Assembly: GCF_900100755.1 (NCBI RefSeq)
Contig: NZ_FNCI01000001.1
Span: 62,001 to 126,000 of the forward strand
Length of the DNA: 64,000 bases
Source: Onishia taeanensis
Lineage (GTDB): Bacteria; Pseudomonadota; Gammaproteobacteria; Pseudomonadales; Halomonadaceae
Reading direction: 5' to 3'
Part shown: positions 51,147 to 61,830 of the stretch, in pieces
How the letters are laid out: each line of letters starts with the position of its first letter
Position numbering within the stretch: the stretch's first letter is position 1
The notes under the pieces: model-generated
Told to the model about the DNA's origin: nothing
Databases searched by the model: none
What the model saw: only the letters and a program-made list of their open reading frames with translations
Position numbers and translations under genes: made by a program

Positions 51147-52751
51147 ATGCAGGTCATCACATCCCAGCGCATACGACGCCGTTGGCTGTGGCCGAGCCTC
51201 ACGGCTCTGCTGCTCGGGGTGATGCTTGCCTGGCTGGGGCCGGTTCTTGCCCAGCAGGATGCGCGTGATCGTTTGGGCCTGGTGATGACCCTGGATGGCG
51301 CCGTTGGGCCCGCCACCGCTGACTACTTCATTCGTGGCCTGCACCGGGCCCGGGACGCCCAGGCGGAACTCGCGATTCTTATCCTGGATACGCCCGGCGG
51401 GCTCGATGCCTCGATGCGCGACATGATCAGTGAGATGCTCGCTTCACCGGTCCCGGTGGTGGTCTATGTTGCACCCGACGGCGCGCGAGCGGCCAGTGCC
51501 GGCACTTATCTCTTGTATGCCAGCCATGTGGCGGCCATGGCCCCCTCGACGCACCTGGGGTCGGCCACTCCGGTGAGTATGGGCGGTGGCGGTCTGCCCG
51601 GCCTTGGCGACGAGGCCCCCGCGACCGATGAGGAAGATGCAGGGAATGCGGCGCCGGACAAGACCAAGGGCGGCGAGGCCGCGACGAGCGCCGATGCGTC
51701 CGGCGGTGCTGGTGCTGCCAAGAGCACCGATACTCAGGTTGTAGACGCCCGGGCTTCAGGCTCTGTGACTTCGAACTCTGTGACTTCGGACTCTCAGGCT
51801 TCAGGTTCTCAGTCGGCAGACGACCCCGCCGCCGACGCCCCGAAACGACGGGGTACTACCGCGATGGAGCGCAAGGTACTCGAGGATGCGGTGGCCTATA
51901 TCCGCAGCCTCGCCGCGCGACACGGGCGTAACGCCGACTGGGCCGAACTCGCCGTGCGAGAGGCGCGCACTCTGACGTCTCGAGAGGCCCTCGAGCAGGG
52001 CGTGATCGATGTGCTGGCCCGCGACCTCGACGATCTGCTGATTCAGGTCGATGGTCGGACCGTGGTCATGGCCAGCGGTGAACGGGTGCTGGACAGCGCC
52101 GGCCTGACCCTCGAGCGCTTTGCCCCGGACTGGCGCACTGAGCTCTTGTCGGTAATCAGCGACCCCAACGTTGCCTACTTCCTGATGATCATCGGCTTCT
52201 ACGGGCTGATCTTCGAACTGGCCAACCCCGGCAGTCTGGTGCCCGGCACCATTGGCGTGATCTCACTGTTGCTGGCGTTGTTTGCTTTTCAGGTGCTGCC
52301 GGTCAACTTTGCCGGCCTGGCGCTGATCCTGGTCGGCCTGGGGCTGATTGCCGGGGAGGCGCTGATGCCCAGCTTCGGCATTCTCGGCATCGGCGGTATC
52401 GTGGCCTTCGTGATTGGCTCGGTGATCCTGATGGATGCCGAGAATCTGAGTGTTTCGCTGCCGCTGATCGGTGGTGTGGCAGGACTCGCTGCGGCCCTGC
52501 TGCTGTGGATGATGGTCCATTTCATGCGTCTGCGCCGGCGCCCCGCGCGGACCGGAAAGGAAGAGATGCTGGGCACCGAGGCCAGAGCGCTGGAGGACTT
52601 CGACGGCGATGGTCATGTATGGCTGCACAACGAACGCTGGCGGGCTCATGCTTGCGAGCCGGTGCGTAAGGGGCAGGCCCTCAGAGTGGTGCGCCTTGAG
52701 GGCCTGACCGTTGAGGTCGAACCGATCGAGGAATCATCACCAGAGACTTAG
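51147..52751 (+). CDS. NfeD-family membrane serine protease
   Basis: This 534-residue protein has a signal or anchor segment (WLWPSLTALLLGVMLAWLG), then a ClpP-class protease domain. The catalytic Ser is S117 in AASAGTYLL and the catalytic Lys is probably K243 in MERKVLEDAV. A low-complexity Ser/Ala/Gly/Asp linker of about 85 residues lies between them. Four to five membrane segments and a C-terminal OB-fold domain (NERWRAHACEPVRKGQALRVV) complete it. It belongs to the long NfeD (NfeD1b-type) group, which works with the stomatin-like protein encoded 86 bp downstream in membrane quality control. Confidence 0.88.
   Translation: MQVITSQRIRRRWLWPSLTALLLGVMLAWLGPVLAQQDARDRLGLVMTLDGAVGPATADYFIRGLHRARDAQAELAILILDTPGGLDASMRDMISEMLASPVPVVVYVAPDGARAASAGTYLLYASHVAAMAPSTHLGSATPVSMGGGGLPGLGDEAPATDEEDAGNAAPDKTKGGEAATSADASGGAGAAKSTDTQVVDARASGSVTSNSVTSDSQASGSQSADDPAADAPKRRGTTAMERKVLEDAVAYIRSLAARHGRNADWAELAVREARTLTSREALEQGVIDVLARDLDDLLIQVDGRTVVMASGERVLDSAGLTLERFAPDWRTELLSVISDPNVAYFLMIIGFYGLIFELANPGSLVPGTIGVISLLLALFAFQVLPVNFAGLALILVGLGLIAGEALMPSFGILGIGGIVAFVIGSVILMDAENLSVSLPLIGGVAGLAAALLLWMMVHFMRLRRRPARTGKEEMLGTEARALEDFDGDGHVWLHNERWRAHACEPVRKGQALRVVRLEGLTVEVEPIEESSPET
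51750..51809. repeat. 15-bp tandem repeats coding the NfeD linker
   Basis: Four degenerate 15-bp units (CGGGCTTCAGGCTCT, GTGACTTCGAACTCT, GTGACTTCGGACTCT, CAGGCTTCAGGTTCT) run in frame and give Ser-rich pentapeptides. Their style resembles the 14-bp repeats in gene gaps, but the 15-bp period keeps the frame. Confidence 0.75.
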
Positions 52752-52837
52752 GTGTGGTCTGAGGGGACGTCGAGCCTAGGCATTCATCAGATGAAGCCGA
52801 GCCATTGGGGCCGCTTTCATCCAAGGAGGTGTGAGCC

Positions 52838-53650
52838 ATGTGGATTTCCTATCTAGTGCCGGTGGTGTTGCTGATCATGCTGCTGGCGGCATCGATTCGC
52901 ATCCTGCCGGAATACAAGCGCGGCGTGGTGTTCTTCCTGGGGCGCTTCCAACGGGTCATGGGGCCGGGGCTGGTATTCATTATTCCCGCCGTTCAGCGGA
53001 TGCAGGTGGTCGATCTCCGTGTGATCACCATGGATGTGCCGGGGCAGGATGTGATTTCTCAGGACAACGTCACCGTCAGGGTCAATGCGGTGCTGTACTT
53101 CCGGGTAGTCGATCCGGAGAAGGCCATCATCCAGGTCGAGCACTATGTCAATGCCACCAGCCAACTGGCCCAGACCACCCTGCGCTCGGTGCTTGGCAAG
53201 CACGAGCTCGACGAAATGCTTTCCGAGCGTGACAAGCTCAATAAGGACATTCAGGAGATCATCGATAGCTCCGCCGAAGGGTGGGGCATCAAGGTCGCCA
53301 ACGTCGAGATCAAGCACGTCGATCTCGACGAGAGTATGATCCGCGCCATCGCCCGCCAGGCGGAGGCGGAGCGCGAGCGGCGCGCCAAGGTCATCCATGC
53401 CGAAGGCGAGCTGCAGGCCTCGAAGAAACTGGTCGAAGCCGCCAATGTGATGTCTGAAAACTCGGCAGCGCTGCAACTGCGTTACCTGCAGACCATGAGC
53501 GACATGAGTAACAAGAATGCCTCAACCATCTTCTTCCCGCTGCCCATGGATGTCATGCAGGCTTTCCGGGACATGGGCGAGTACCGACGGTCTCCGTCGC
53601 CTCGGTCCGATTCCAGGGGCGATGACAGTAGTGACGAGGTAAGTGGCTAG
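52838..53650 (+). CDS. Stomatin-like (slipin) SPFH protein
   Basis: This 270-residue protein has an N-terminal membrane hairpin ([18 protein letters not shown]) and an SPFH/Band 7 domain ([48 protein letters not shown]). A coiled-coil tail rich in Ala, Glu and Arg ([26 protein letters not shown]) follows. AAGGAGG precedes the ATG at ideal distance. It pairs with the NfeD protease upstream; related archaeal slipins are NfeD substrates. Confidence 0.9.
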   Translation: MWISYLVPVVLLIMLLAASIRILPEYKRGVVFFLGRFQRVMGPGLVFIIPAVQRMQVVDLRVITMDVPGQDVISQDNVTVRVNAVLYFRVVDPEKAIIQVEHYVNATSQLAQTTLRSVLGKHELDEMLSERDKLNKDIQEIIDSSAEGWGIKVANVEIKHVDLDESMIRAIARQAEAERERRAKVIHAEGELQASKKLVEAANVMSENSAALQLRYLQTMSDMSNKNASTIFFPLPMDVMQAFRDMGEYRRSPSPRSDSRGDDSSDEVSG

Positions 53651-54124
53651 TAACTGATGAGTCAATCGTGAGGTTGCCCTGGCAGTCACCTTAGCCCCAT
53701 CGTCGCTTCTCCCGGGGGTGCAGGCCGCACAGCCAGCTGTTAGAATTCTGCGCTTGTCGAAAAGACGTTGATAACACCAAGGTCGAGGGTCGCCGTGACG
53801 GTCCTGGCCTGCAAGTTACGGGATGATTCTCTGTGGCAGCAGATATGATAGTTACTACTTGGCATTGCCTGCCGGTCACTGGCAGTACCCCGCCCTAGCG
53901 CTCCCTTCCCATCCTGTCGCTGTCTTCATGGCAGCGTCATCGCTTGGCGTCATCCTGGCGCCAACCGTGCTGATTAGCGACACGCTTTGCTGCGTCTCCG
54001 GTCTGCCTGTGCTGGCAGGCTGAAACTAGTGTCGCGCTTAACGCAGCTCCCATATCTCGACGTCATCGCGCGCCACGCGCTTCGCGCCTCCGGGCATGAC
54101 ATGGACCTACGACTGGACCGCAGA
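53651..54124. promoter_or_regulatory. Gene-free stretch upstream of the SulP carrier
   Basis: This 474-bp stretch has no credible gene. An open frame runs through part of it into the carrier, but without family similarity or a ribosome site. A small GCCTG/CAGGC hairpin lies near 54003-54018. It probably holds the carrier promoter and leader. Confidence 0.35.
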
Positions 54125-55615
54125 ATGATCCGATCAATCAAGCAAGACTGGTTTTCCAACATCAAGGGCGATTCGCTATCGGGAATCGTGGTGGCGCTGG
54201 CGCTGATTCCGGAGGCCATTGCCTTCTCGATCATCGCGGGTGTCGACCCCAAGGTCGGCCTCTATGCTTCCTTCTGTATTGCCGTGATCATCGCCTTCAC
54301 CGGCGGGCGGCCGGGCATGATCTCGGCGGCGACCGGCGCCATGGCGCTGCTGATGGTGACCCTGGTCAAGGAGCATGGGCTCGAATACCTGCTGGCGGCG
54401 ACCCTTTTGACCGGGGTGTTGCAGATCGTGGCTGGCTACTTGCGGCTCGCCGACCTGATGCGCTTCGTGTCGCGCTCGGTGGTCACCGGCTTCGTCAATG
54501 CCCTGGCGATCCTGATCTTCATGGCCCAGTTGCCCGAGCTCACTGACGTGACCTGGCATGTCTACGCCATGACGGCCGCTGGGCTCGGCATCATCTACCT
54601 GTTCCCGCTGGTCCCGGTAATCGGTAAGGCCCTGCCGTCTCCGCTGGTGTGCATCCTGGTGCTGACGGCGGTGTATATCATCTCGGGCATGGATATCCGC
54701 ACCGTCGGTGATATGGGCGAGCTGCCGGATACCCTGCCGGTCTTCCTGTGGCCGGACGTGCCGCTGAACCTCGAGACCCTCTGGATCATCCTGCCCTACT
54801 CGGTGATGCTGACCGTGGTGGGCCTGCTCGAGTCGATGATGACCGCGACCATCGTCGATGACCTGACCGATACGCCTTCCAACAAGAACCGCGAGTGCAA
54901 GGGCCAGGGTGTTGCCAACATCGGCGCCGGCCTGCTCGGCGGCATGGCGGGCTGCGCGATGATCGGCCAGTCGGTGATCAACATCAAATCCGGTGGGCGC
55001 GGTCGCCTGTCGACCTTGGTGGCCGGCGTGGTGCTGCTGCTGATGGTGGTCTTCCTGTCCGACTGGGTCTCGCAGATTCCCATGGCCGCGCTGGTAGCGG
55101 TGATGATCATGGTTTCCATCGGTACCTTCAGCTGGGCCTCGATCCGTGATCTGAAGAAGCATCCGCTGAGCACCAATATCGTCATGCTGACCACCGTGGT
55201 GGTGACCGTCAGCACCCATAACCTGGCGATGGGGGTCTTCGTCGGTGTGCTGCTGGCCTCGCTGTTCTTCGCCAACAAGGTCGGCAATATTCTCTATATC
55301 GGCTCCGAGGCTACCGAAGACGGTCGCGGCCGTCGTTATCAGGTCGTCGGGCAGGTGTTCTTCGCCTCCGGGGAGCGCTTCATGGGCGCCTTCGACTTCA
55401 AGGAAAGCGTCGAGCGCGTGGTGGTCGATCTATCTCGGGCACATTTCTGGGATATCACCGCCGTCGAGGCGCTGGACAAGGCGGTGCTCAAGTTCCGCCG
55501 TGAAGGCACCGAGGTCGAGGTGATCGGCCTCAATGAAGCCAGCGCGACCATCGTCGACCGCTTCGCGGTCCACGACAAGCCGGACGCCGTCGACAAGCTG
55601 ATGGGCGGCCACTGA
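54125..55615 (+). CDS. SulP-family anion permease with STAS domain
   Basis: This 496-residue carrier has about 12 membrane segments beginning [35 protein letters not shown], the SulP signature region. A C-terminal STAS domain follows ([40 protein letters not shown]). Substrates in this branch include sulfate, bicarbonate or dicarboxylates. The start MIRSIKQDW fits the family; the frame is open further upstream, with ATGs at 54101 and before, so the start is uncertain. A UspA gene follows after 91 bp, a common pair in marine bacteria. Confidence 0.86.
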   Translation: MIRSIKQDWFSNIKGDSLSGIVVALALIPEAIAFSIIAGVDPKVGLYASFCIAVIIAFTGGRPGMISAATGAMALLMVTLVKEHGLEYLLAATLLTGVLQIVAGYLRLADLMRFVSRSVVTGFVNALAILIFMAQLPELTDVTWHVYAMTAAGLGIIYLFPLVPVIGKALPSPLVCILVLTAVYIISGMDIRTVGDMGELPDTLPVFLWPDVPLNLETLWIILPYSVMLTVVGLLESMMTATIVDDLTDTPSNKNRECKGQGVANIGAGLLGGMAGCAMIGQSVINIKSGGRGRLSTLVAGVVLLLMVVFLSDWVSQIPMAALVAVMIMVSIGTFSWASIRDLKKHPLSTNIVMLTTVVVTVSTHNLAMGVFVGVLLASLFFANKVGNILYIGSEATEDGRGRRYQVVGQVFFASGERFMGAFDFKESVERVVVDLSRAHFWDITAVEALDKAVLKFRREGTEVEVIGLNEASATIVDRFAVHDKPDAVDKLMGGH

Positions 55616-55706
55616 GCCGCGAAGTGCGCCGGTGCTATTCAGCGCCGGCGCATTGCGGTAGAAAGGCGATAAGCCAGACGCCACACACCTGCCAAGGACC
55701 TGCACC

Positions 55707-56561
55707 ATGACCGATCAAGTGATGGCAGCCATCGACGGCTCTCACTTCTCCACCGGCGTATGCGATTACGCCGCCTGGGCGAGCCTTGCCATGGCTGCGC
55801 CGCTGACTTTTCTGCATGTGGTCGACAATCACCCGCAGGTGGCCGAAGCCAACCTGACCGGCAATATTGGCCTGGGCTCTCGGGAGCACTTGCTCGAGGA
55901 ACTGACGAGCCTGGATGAACAGCGTGCGCGGCTGGCCCAGGAGCACGGCCGTGTGACACTCGAGGCCGCCAAGGCCCGCGCCGTCGAAGACGGTGTGACG
56001 GAGCCTTCCTCACGCCAGCGCAATGGCGAGCTGGTCGAGACCCTGACCGAGCTCGAAAACGACATCCGCCTGCTGGTGATTGGCAAGCGCGGCGAAGCCG
56101 CCCATCAGGCGCCCGAGCACCTGGGGTCCAACCTCGAGCGGGTGGTGCGCAGCCTGCATCGCCCGATTCTGATGGTGCCCGATGAGTTTCGTGCCCCCAA
56201 GCGCGTGATGATTGCCTTCGATGGCAGCAAGACCACCCGCAAGGGCGTTGAAATGATCGCCCAGAGCCCTTTGTTCAAGGGCATCGACTGTCACGTGGTG
56301 ATGGTTGGAGCAGAGGTGGCCGATGTGCGCTCGCAGCTCGACTGGGCCTTGAAGACTCTCTCGGATGCTGGCTTCGAAGCCCACGGCGAGATTCGCGCCG
56401 GTGAGGTGGAAGCGAGCCTGCGCGGCTACGCCGAAGAGCACGACATCGACATGCTGGTGATGGGCGCCTATGGCCACTCGCGGGTGCGCCATCTGCTGGT
56501 GGGGAGTACGACCACCACCATGCTGCGTCGCGCCAGCCTGCCGGTGCTGCTGTTGCGTTAA
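55707..56561 (+). CDS. Tandem universal stress protein (UspA)
   Basis: This 284-residue protein has two Usp domains. The second is marked by RVMIAFDGSKTTRKGVEMI and an ATP-binding-type end GAYGHSRVRHLLVGSTTTTMLR. The first starts MAAIDGSHFSTGVCDYAAWAS and carries VIGKRGE near its end. It follows the SulP carrier and is likely co-expressed. AAGGA precedes the start. Its role may be to tie anion uptake to energy or stress state; this is an inference. Confidence 0.86.
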   Translation: MTDQVMAAIDGSHFSTGVCDYAAWASLAMAAPLTFLHVVDNHPQVAEANLTGNIGLGSREHLLEELTSLDEQRARLAQEHGRVTLEAAKARAVEDGVTEPSSRQRNGELVETLTELENDIRLLVIGKRGEAAHQAPEHLGSNLERVVRSLHRPILMVPDEFRAPKRVMIAFDGSKTTRKGVEMIAQSPLFKGIDCHVVMVGAEVADVRSQLDWALKTLSDAGFEAHGEIRAGEVEASLRGYAEEHDIDMLVMGAYGHSRVRHLLVGSTTTTMLRRASLPVLLLR

Positions 56562-56584
56562 CGGCGCTGCGCGGATTGAGAAGC

Positions 56585-57778
56585 TCAGGGCGTGTCGGTA
56601 CCTGCCGGTAAGGCGCCCTGAGCCAGCCACCAGCCGGCCATCAGCAAAGCCAGCATGGCCCCCAGCACGCCCTCGAAGGTGACGCCGGCATCCAGCGCGA
56701 AGCCAAGTAGCGCCGGCGCAATGCCAGTGGAGAACACCATGGCGGCGCTGAGCGTCGCGCGCACGGTGCCCAGGTGCTCGCTACCCCATATGCTGACCAG
56801 CAGGCTGGTGGCGATCGGCTGTTGAGTGCCCATCGCCAGGCCTCCACCGACCATCAGCGCCCATACCCCGAGATCGCCGCCTACCAGTATGGCCAGCAGC
56901 AGCGCCAGAGCGAACGGCAGCAGGTAGAGGCGGGCAAGCAGTATGGGGCCGATATGATCGACCAAGCGTCCACCCAACAAGGCACCGGGTAGTTTGGCGA
57001 GCCCCATGCCGGTTAGTGCCAGGGCGTAGGTCGCCAGGGTGCTGCCGAGGTCTTCGGTCATGCGCGCCTGGTAGATGAAGAGTCCGGTCATCGAGACCGG
57101 CATCGTCATCAGCAAGGGCAGCAGCCGCCAGAAGCGCGTCTCGCGAAACGGGCGTGGCCCTTGGCGGCCCTCTTGAGCGGTCGGACGCACGCCCGGCGCC
57201 TGCGGCCAGGGGCCGCACAAGAGCAACGGCAGCCACAGGGCCGCAAGTGTCAGGCCAAACAGCCACCACAGTTCCTGCCAGCCGAACCATACCAGCAGCA
57301 TGGCGATCAGCGGGGGCAGGGCGCTCTCACCCAGCATCACCCCCACGCTGATCAGCCCCAGTGCGCGCCCGCGTTCGGCCACGAATTCGCGCCCAGCCAG
57401 CGTATTGCCCAGATGCGTCATCATTCCCTGACCGCACAGGCGCACCAGCCCCAGGCCAACCAGGCCCAGCAGCCACCAGGGGGATAGGGTGAGCAGGGCA
57501 ACGCCAAGGGTCAGGCTTGCCAGCACGAGGAGGGTGAAGCGTCGCGGTGGAATCCAGTCGATGCTCGGACCCAGTCTCAGCATGGCGAAGCCCGCGACCA
57601 GGGTGACCAGCGCATAGGCGCTGCCGAATTCGCCGGCCGTCAGGCCCAGTCGTGTACTGATGGGTGCCTGGAAGAGCCCGATGAAGAAGCTCTGCCCGAA
57701 GCTCGATGAGAACATCGCCAGAAAGGCGATGGACAGCAGGCCGCGATGATGACGCAGCAAGTCTCGATATCCCGCCAT
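56585..57778 (-). CDS. MFS transporter
   Basis: This 397-residue protein has 12 hydrophobic segments and MFS marks: the loop-2/3 region RLGPSIDWIPPRRF after segment 2 and GRLVDHIGPILLARL in the second half. The first half resembles oxalate/formate or cyanate-type carriers only loosely, so no substrate is given. Start 57778 is chosen by hydrophobicity and an AGGGA site; the frame is open further upstream. It converges on the UspA gene. Confidence 0.83.
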   Translation of the reverse strand: MAGYRDLLRHHRGLLSIAFLAMFSSSFGQSFFIGLFQAPISTRLGLTAGEFGSAYALVTLVAGFAMLRLGPSIDWIPPRRFTLLVLASLTLGVALLTLSPWWLLGLVGLGLVRLCGQGMMTHLGNTLAGREFVAERGRALGLISVGVMLGESALPPLIAMLLVWFGWQELWWLFGLTLAALWLPLLLCGPWPQAPGVRPTAQEGRQGPRPFRETRFWRLLPLLMTMPVSMTGLFIYQARMTEDLGSTLATYALALTGMGLAKLPGALLGGRLVDHIGPILLARLYLLPFALALLLAILVGGDLGVWALMVGGGLAMGTQQPIATSLLVSIWGSEHLGTVRATLSAAMVFSTGIAPALLGFALDAGVTFEGVLGAMLALLMAGWWLAQGALPAGTDTP

Positions 57779-57922
57779 GATGACCAAAGTCCCTATCGGC
57801 TGGCACGGCGCCGAGTCACTGCACCGTGCTGAAGTAAAGTGTTTTACGCCCTGTCGCGCTGTATTAGGATGCCGTTTGGATTCGTTACTCACTTACTCAC
57901 AAACTCAAGCAGCGAGACACTC

Positions 57923-58282
57923 ATGACCATCGTTCGACATGACACCAAGGCACGCATGAGCCGCGCCGTGATCCACAATGGAGTGGGCTATCTATGCGGC
58001 CAGGTGGCTGGCCCCGACGCCCGTCACGGCGATATTGCCGAACAGACCCGCAGCATGCTCGAGCGGGTCGAGGCACTGCTCGAGGAAGTGGGCTCTGACC
58101 GTGAGCATCTACTCTCGGCGACCATTTATCTCAAGGAAGGCCAGGATTTTGCCGCCATGAACGCGGTCTGGGACGCCTGGGTGCCCGAAGGCCATGCTCC
58201 GGCGCGGACCTGCATCACGGCACCGATGCCAGCCGATGAGCTCAAGGTCGAGATCACCGTTACCTGCGCCATCAAGGGCTGA
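57923..58282 (+). CDS. RidA-family (YjgF/UK114) protein
   Basis: This 119-residue protein has the RidA fold: [48 protein letters not shown] and the C-terminal [21 protein letters not shown]. The ring-binding Arg of active imine deaminases would be in ARTC. It hydrolyses reactive enamine/imine intermediates or belongs to a related RidA subfamily. It overlaps the convergent LolA-like gene by 11 bp. Confidence 0.86.
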   Translation: MTIVRHDTKARMSRAVIHNGVGYLCGQVAGPDARHGDIAEQTRSMLERVEALLEEVGSDREHLLSATIYLKEGQDFAAMNAVWDAWVPEGHAPARTCITAPMPADELKVEITVTCAIKG

Positions 58283-59027
58283 GCGACGCCTCGTCCTTCT
58301 GGGGAGCGTCTTCTTCGCTCCCCGTCTCCTCTTCCTGCTCCACTGCCGAATGGCTGGCGTCATCGCCTGTGGTTGTCGTGGCGGGCGTTTGCCCCGATGT
58401 TGCGGGCTCATTGCCTAGCCAATCCACCAGCCAGTGCACCAAGCCTTCGTTGACCACTTCCTCGGCGTCAGTCAGCCGGATGGTGAGGGTGTCGCCGCTG
58501 GAGATGGCCATGTCCAGACGTTTGACGCGCTCGCCGCCCGTCAGGGTCAGGGTCGTCAGCGGTAGCTCCATGCCCAGGGCCCGGGGATAAAGCGACACCT
58601 GCCAGGCGTCACTGTCGCCGGAAAGGTCGAGCCGATAGTCCTCGGCAAGCGCCGAAAAGTGCCCGCCGATCAGATCGCCCAAATGACGCTGAAAGCTATC
58701 CCGCTCGGGTAGCAGCGCCTCAATATCGGTGTCCACGTCCTTTGCGTCGGCTGTTGGCCCATAAGCTACCTGGCCTGGCGTGAAAGTCAGGACCTGGCGA
58801 TTGGGAGAGGTGAACAGCCAGATCAGTTGGCGGTCACGCTGATACAGAAAGCGACCCTGGCTGTGCAGGCGGACTTCGGGTTCGGCGAGCCAATGGAGCT
58901 GACGGAAGTGGCCTTGCATCTGCTCGGGCGTGGTCAGGCGCGTTTCCAGTTCAACGAGGTCGAAGGCGTTTGCCGGCAGGCTTGCAAGTCCCAGAGGCAA
59001 CAGCAGGGCGAGTGCTCTAACATTCAT
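58272..59027 (-). CDS. LolA-like outer-membrane lipoprotein carrier family protein
   Basis: This 251-residue protein has a signal peptide ([18 protein letters not shown]). A LolA-fold domain follows: [64 protein letters not shown]. It ends in an acidic Thr/Glu-rich tail of about 40 residues, not usual for LolA. It resembles the LolA-related proteins (outer-membrane lipoprotein carrier family) that accompany other systems rather than the essential LolA. GGGAAAAG precedes the start. Confidence 0.75.
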   Translation of the reverse strand: MNVRALALLLPLGLASLPANAFDLVELETRLTTPEQMQGHFRQLHWLAEPEVRLHSQGRFLYQRDRQLIWLFTSPNRQVLTFTPGQVAYGPTADAKDVDTDIEALLPERDSFQRHLGDLIGGHFSALAEDYRLDLSGDSDAWQVSLYPRALGMELPLTTLTLTGGERVKRLDMAISSGDTLTIRLTDAEEVVNEGLVHWLVDWLGNEPATSGQTPATTTTGDDASHSAVEQEEETGSEEDAPQKDEASLSP

Positions 59028-59154
59028 GATCTTTTCCCGGGCACGGCGTAGTTCATCGGGCGCTCTCTTTGCATCTATATTCGCAGGGCGAACAGTGTAA
59101 CGCAGCAGATGCCCAACGGCCGCCTTTGGCTAGAGCAGGCATCCCGTGTGGGTC

Positions 59155-60021
59155 TCAGGAAGTGCCCATATCGGTCGGGAAGCGGGTCGGCTGCAGGCTT
59201 TCCTTGATCTTCTTCAGGTGGTCGAGAAAGTCCTCGCCGCGGCGAAGGGTCACGCCGGTGGCCAGCACGTCGATCAGCGCCAGGTGGATCATGCGCGAGG
59301 TCATCGGCATGTAGACATCGGTATCCTCTGGCGTGGTGACCTCGAGGGTCTCGGTGCATTCTCTGGCGAGCGGCGAGTCAGGGGCGGTAATGCCCAGCAC
59401 CACGGCATTGTTGTCCCGGGCTAGCCGGGCGATTTCGACTAGCTCTCTGGTGCGCCCGGTATAGGAGATGATCACAACCACGTCGCCGGTATGGCAGGAG
59501 GCGGCGACCATGCGCTGCATCAGCACGTCTTCGTAGGCCATCACCGGCAGGTTGAAGCGAAAGAACTTGTGCTGGGCATCCTGGGCCACCGGGCCCGAGG
59601 CTCCTAAGCCGAAGAAGTGGATCTGCTTGGCCTGGATCAGGTAATCGACGGCTCGCTCGACGCGCTTGGCATCGAGCCCGCGGCGGGCTTCATCAAGCGC
59701 GGCGATGGTGGCACCGAAGATCTTGTCACCGTAGTGGGCAGCATCGTCGTCGCGCTCGACGTTGCGACTGACGTAGGGTGTACCGCCGGCCAGGCTCTGT
59801 GCCAGTTTGATCTTGAAATCTGGGTAGCCCTTGGCCTCGAAGTTGCGGCAGAAGCGGTTAACGGTCGGTTCGCTGACCGAGGCAGTCTGCGCCAGGGTGG
59901 CGATGCTCATGCCGGTGGCAGAGGCCGGGTCCTGAAGGATGACGTCGGCCACCTTGCGCTCGGAGCGATTGAGCTCGTCCAGGCGAGCGCGGATGCGGGC
60001 GATCAGATCGTGACTGGCCAT
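59155..60021 (-). CDS. hexR: HexR, RpiR-family regulator of glucose metabolism
   Basis: This 288-residue protein has an N-terminal RpiR helix-turn-helix ([43 protein letters not shown]) and a C-terminal SIS sugar-phosphate domain ([41 protein letters not shown]). The match to HexR is strong, and it diverges from zwf-pgl-eda, as in pseudomonads. It is expected to bind KDPG and repress these genes. A palindrome fitting HexR sites lies 95 bp upstream of its start. Confidence 0.9.
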   Translation of the reverse strand: MASHDLIARIRARLDELNRSERKVADVILQDPASATGMSIATLAQTASVSEPTVNRFCRNFEAKGYPDFKIKLAQSLAGGTPYVSRNVERDDDAAHYGDKIFGATIAALDEARRGLDAKRVERAVDYLIQAKQIHFFGLGASGPVAQDAQHKFFRFNLPVMAYEDVLMQRMVAASCHTGDVVVIISYTGRTRELVEIARLARDNNAVVLGITAPDSPLARECTETLEVTTPEDTDVYMPMTSRMIHLALIDVLATGVTLRRGEDFLDHLKKIKESLQPTRFPTDMGTS

Positions 60022-60116
60022 GCTGAGGAAATCTCTCCGTAGCGACGAACATGACGAGGCGGCAGGATGGGATGGCGGTGCCGAACTGGCGACGTGATTC
60101 GCGGCCGTTCTCGTCA

Positions 60117-60134
60117 TGTAGTGATTTAACTACA
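60117..60134. promoter_or_regulatory. HexR operator between hexR and zwf
   Basis: TGTAGTGATTTAACTACA is an inverted repeat with 6-bp arms TGTAGT and ACTACA. It fits the TGTA...TACA pattern of HexR sites in Gammaproteobacteria. It stands 153 bp before zwf and 95 bp before hexR. Confidence 0.75.
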
Positions 60135-60287
60135 TTATGCAGGATATGCTAGCGTGAGGGGCAGGTGCGCGCCAAATCATCCCGGTTGCCATGCTGCTCA
60201 AGTGGTAAAGTTACATATAAACGTTGCTTTTTGTCGCACGAATAACGTATTTTGTGCGTAAGTTAACCATATTTCAGGGGGCGAGGC

Positions 60288-61781
60288 ATGACCCGCGATA
60301 CCCGTTCTCAGAACACTGACCGTCTGGACGTCGACCTGGCCCTGTTCGGTGCTTTGGGCGATCTTGCCCTGCGCAAGCTGTTTCCAGCGCTCTATCAGCT
60401 CGATCGCGAGGGATTGATGCCCGCCGATACCCGCGTGCTGGGTCTGGCGCGCCATGAGCTGGCTGTTAGCGATTTCCGCGACAAGGTGTCCGCGGCCCTG
60501 AAGAAACGCGTCAAGCCCAAGGAGCAGGACGCCGAGAGCATGGCTCGCTTTCTTGAGCGCATCGATTACGCCAAGGTCGATTTCGCCCAGCCCGACGATT
60601 ACCAGGCCGTGCGCGCCTGGCGAGAGGGATCGCCCCGGCCGATGGTGGTTTATCTGTCGGTGCCGGCGAAAATCTATGGCGACATCTGCCGCAACCTAGA
60701 GGCCAGCGACAGCCTCGATGACGAGTCGCGGGTGGTGGTCGAAAAGCCGATCGGTTATGACCTGGTGTCGTCTCAGGAAATCAATGACGTCATCGGCGAA
60801 GTGTTCCCGGAATCGCGGATCTATCGCATCGATCACTACCTGGGCAAGGAAACCGTTCAGAACCTGATTGCGCTGCGTTTCGCCAACCCGCTGTTCGGCA
60901 CCCAGTGGAACCAGAACCATATCTCCCACGTCGAGATCACCGTCGCCGAGCAGGTGGGTATCGAAGGGCGCTGGGGCTACTTCGACCAGGCCGGCCAGCT
61001 ACGCGACATGGTGCAGAACCATTTGCTGCAGCTGCTCTGCCTGACGGCCATGGATCCGCCCTCGAACCTCGACGCCGATTCCATCCGTGACGAGAAGGTC
61101 AAGGTGCTCAAGGCGCTGAAGCCTTTCACCCATGAGTCACTGGATCGGGATGTTGTGCGCGGCCAGTACACGGCGGGCACCAGTGCCGGCCAGGCAGTGC
61201 CCGGTTACCTCGAGGAAGAGGGCGCCAATACCGACAGCCATACCGAGACCTTCGTGGCCATGAAGACCGAAGTGTCCAACTGGCGCTGGGCAGGGGTGCC
61301 GTTCTATCTGCGCACCGGCAAGCGCCTGCCGGACAAGCTGTCGCAGATCGTGATTCACTTCCGCCAGCAGCCCCACTATATCTTCGACCCGGACCAGCGC
61401 AGCTTGGCCGCCAACAAGCTAGTCATCCGCTTGCAGCCGGAAGAAGGCATTGCCCTGCAGGTGCTGACCAAGGACGCTGGGCTCGACAAGGGCATGCGCC
61501 TGCGCACCGGCCCGCTGCATCTGGATTTCAACAGTGCCTTCCCCAAGACGCGGATTCCCGATGCCTACGAGCGTCTGTTGCTCGAGGTGATGAAGGGGCA
61601 GCAGTACCTGTTCGTGCGTCGCGACGAGATCGAATATGCCTGGCGCTGGTGCGATCAGCTGATCGCCGGCTGGGAAGACCGGGGTACGCCGCCTCGCCGC
61701 TATCCGGCAGGTTCCTGGGGGCCGGTGGCCTCGATCGCCATGATCACCCAGGACGGCCGTAGCTGGTACGAAGACTATTGA
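60288..61781 (+). CDS. zwf: Glucose-6-phosphate 1-dehydrogenase
   Basis: This 497-residue cytoplasmic enzyme makes 6-phosphogluconolactone with NAD(P). It has the Rossmann entry [22 protein letters not shown] and the active-site motif [35 protein letters not shown] and [10 protein letters not shown] follow later. Length is normal. It is the first gene of zwf-pgl-eda and faces the HexR operator. Confidence 0.95.
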   Translation: MTRDTRSQNTDRLDVDLALFGALGDLALRKLFPALYQLDREGLMPADTRVLGLARHELAVSDFRDKVSAALKKRVKPKEQDAESMARFLERIDYAKVDFAQPDDYQAVRAWREGSPRPMVVYLSVPAKIYGDICRNLEASDSLDDESRVVVEKPIGYDLVSSQEINDVIGEVFPESRIYRIDHYLGKETVQNLIALRFANPLFGTQWNQNHISHVEITVAEQVGIEGRWGYFDQAGQLRDMVQNHLLQLLCLTAMDPPSNLDADSIRDEKVKVLKALKPFTHESLDRDVVRGQYTAGTSAGQAVPGYLEEEGANTDSHTETFVAMKTEVSNWRWAGVPFYLRTGKRLPDKLSQIVIHFRQQPHYIFDPDQRSLAANKLVIRLQPEEGIALQVLTKDAGLDKGMRLRTGPLHLDFNSAFPKTRIPDAYERLLLEVMKGQQYLFVRRDEIEYAWRWCDQLIAGWEDRGTPPRRYPAGSWGPVASIAMITQDGRSWYEDY

Positions 61782-61830
61782 TCTGATGCCTCGCGAGCGG
61801 GGCATTCCCTTCACTGCACGAGGATGCAAC

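Noticed and set aside
53823-54023. A 66-codon plus-strand frame before the SulP gene
   Set aside because: No ribosome site or family pattern; taken as part of the upstream region.
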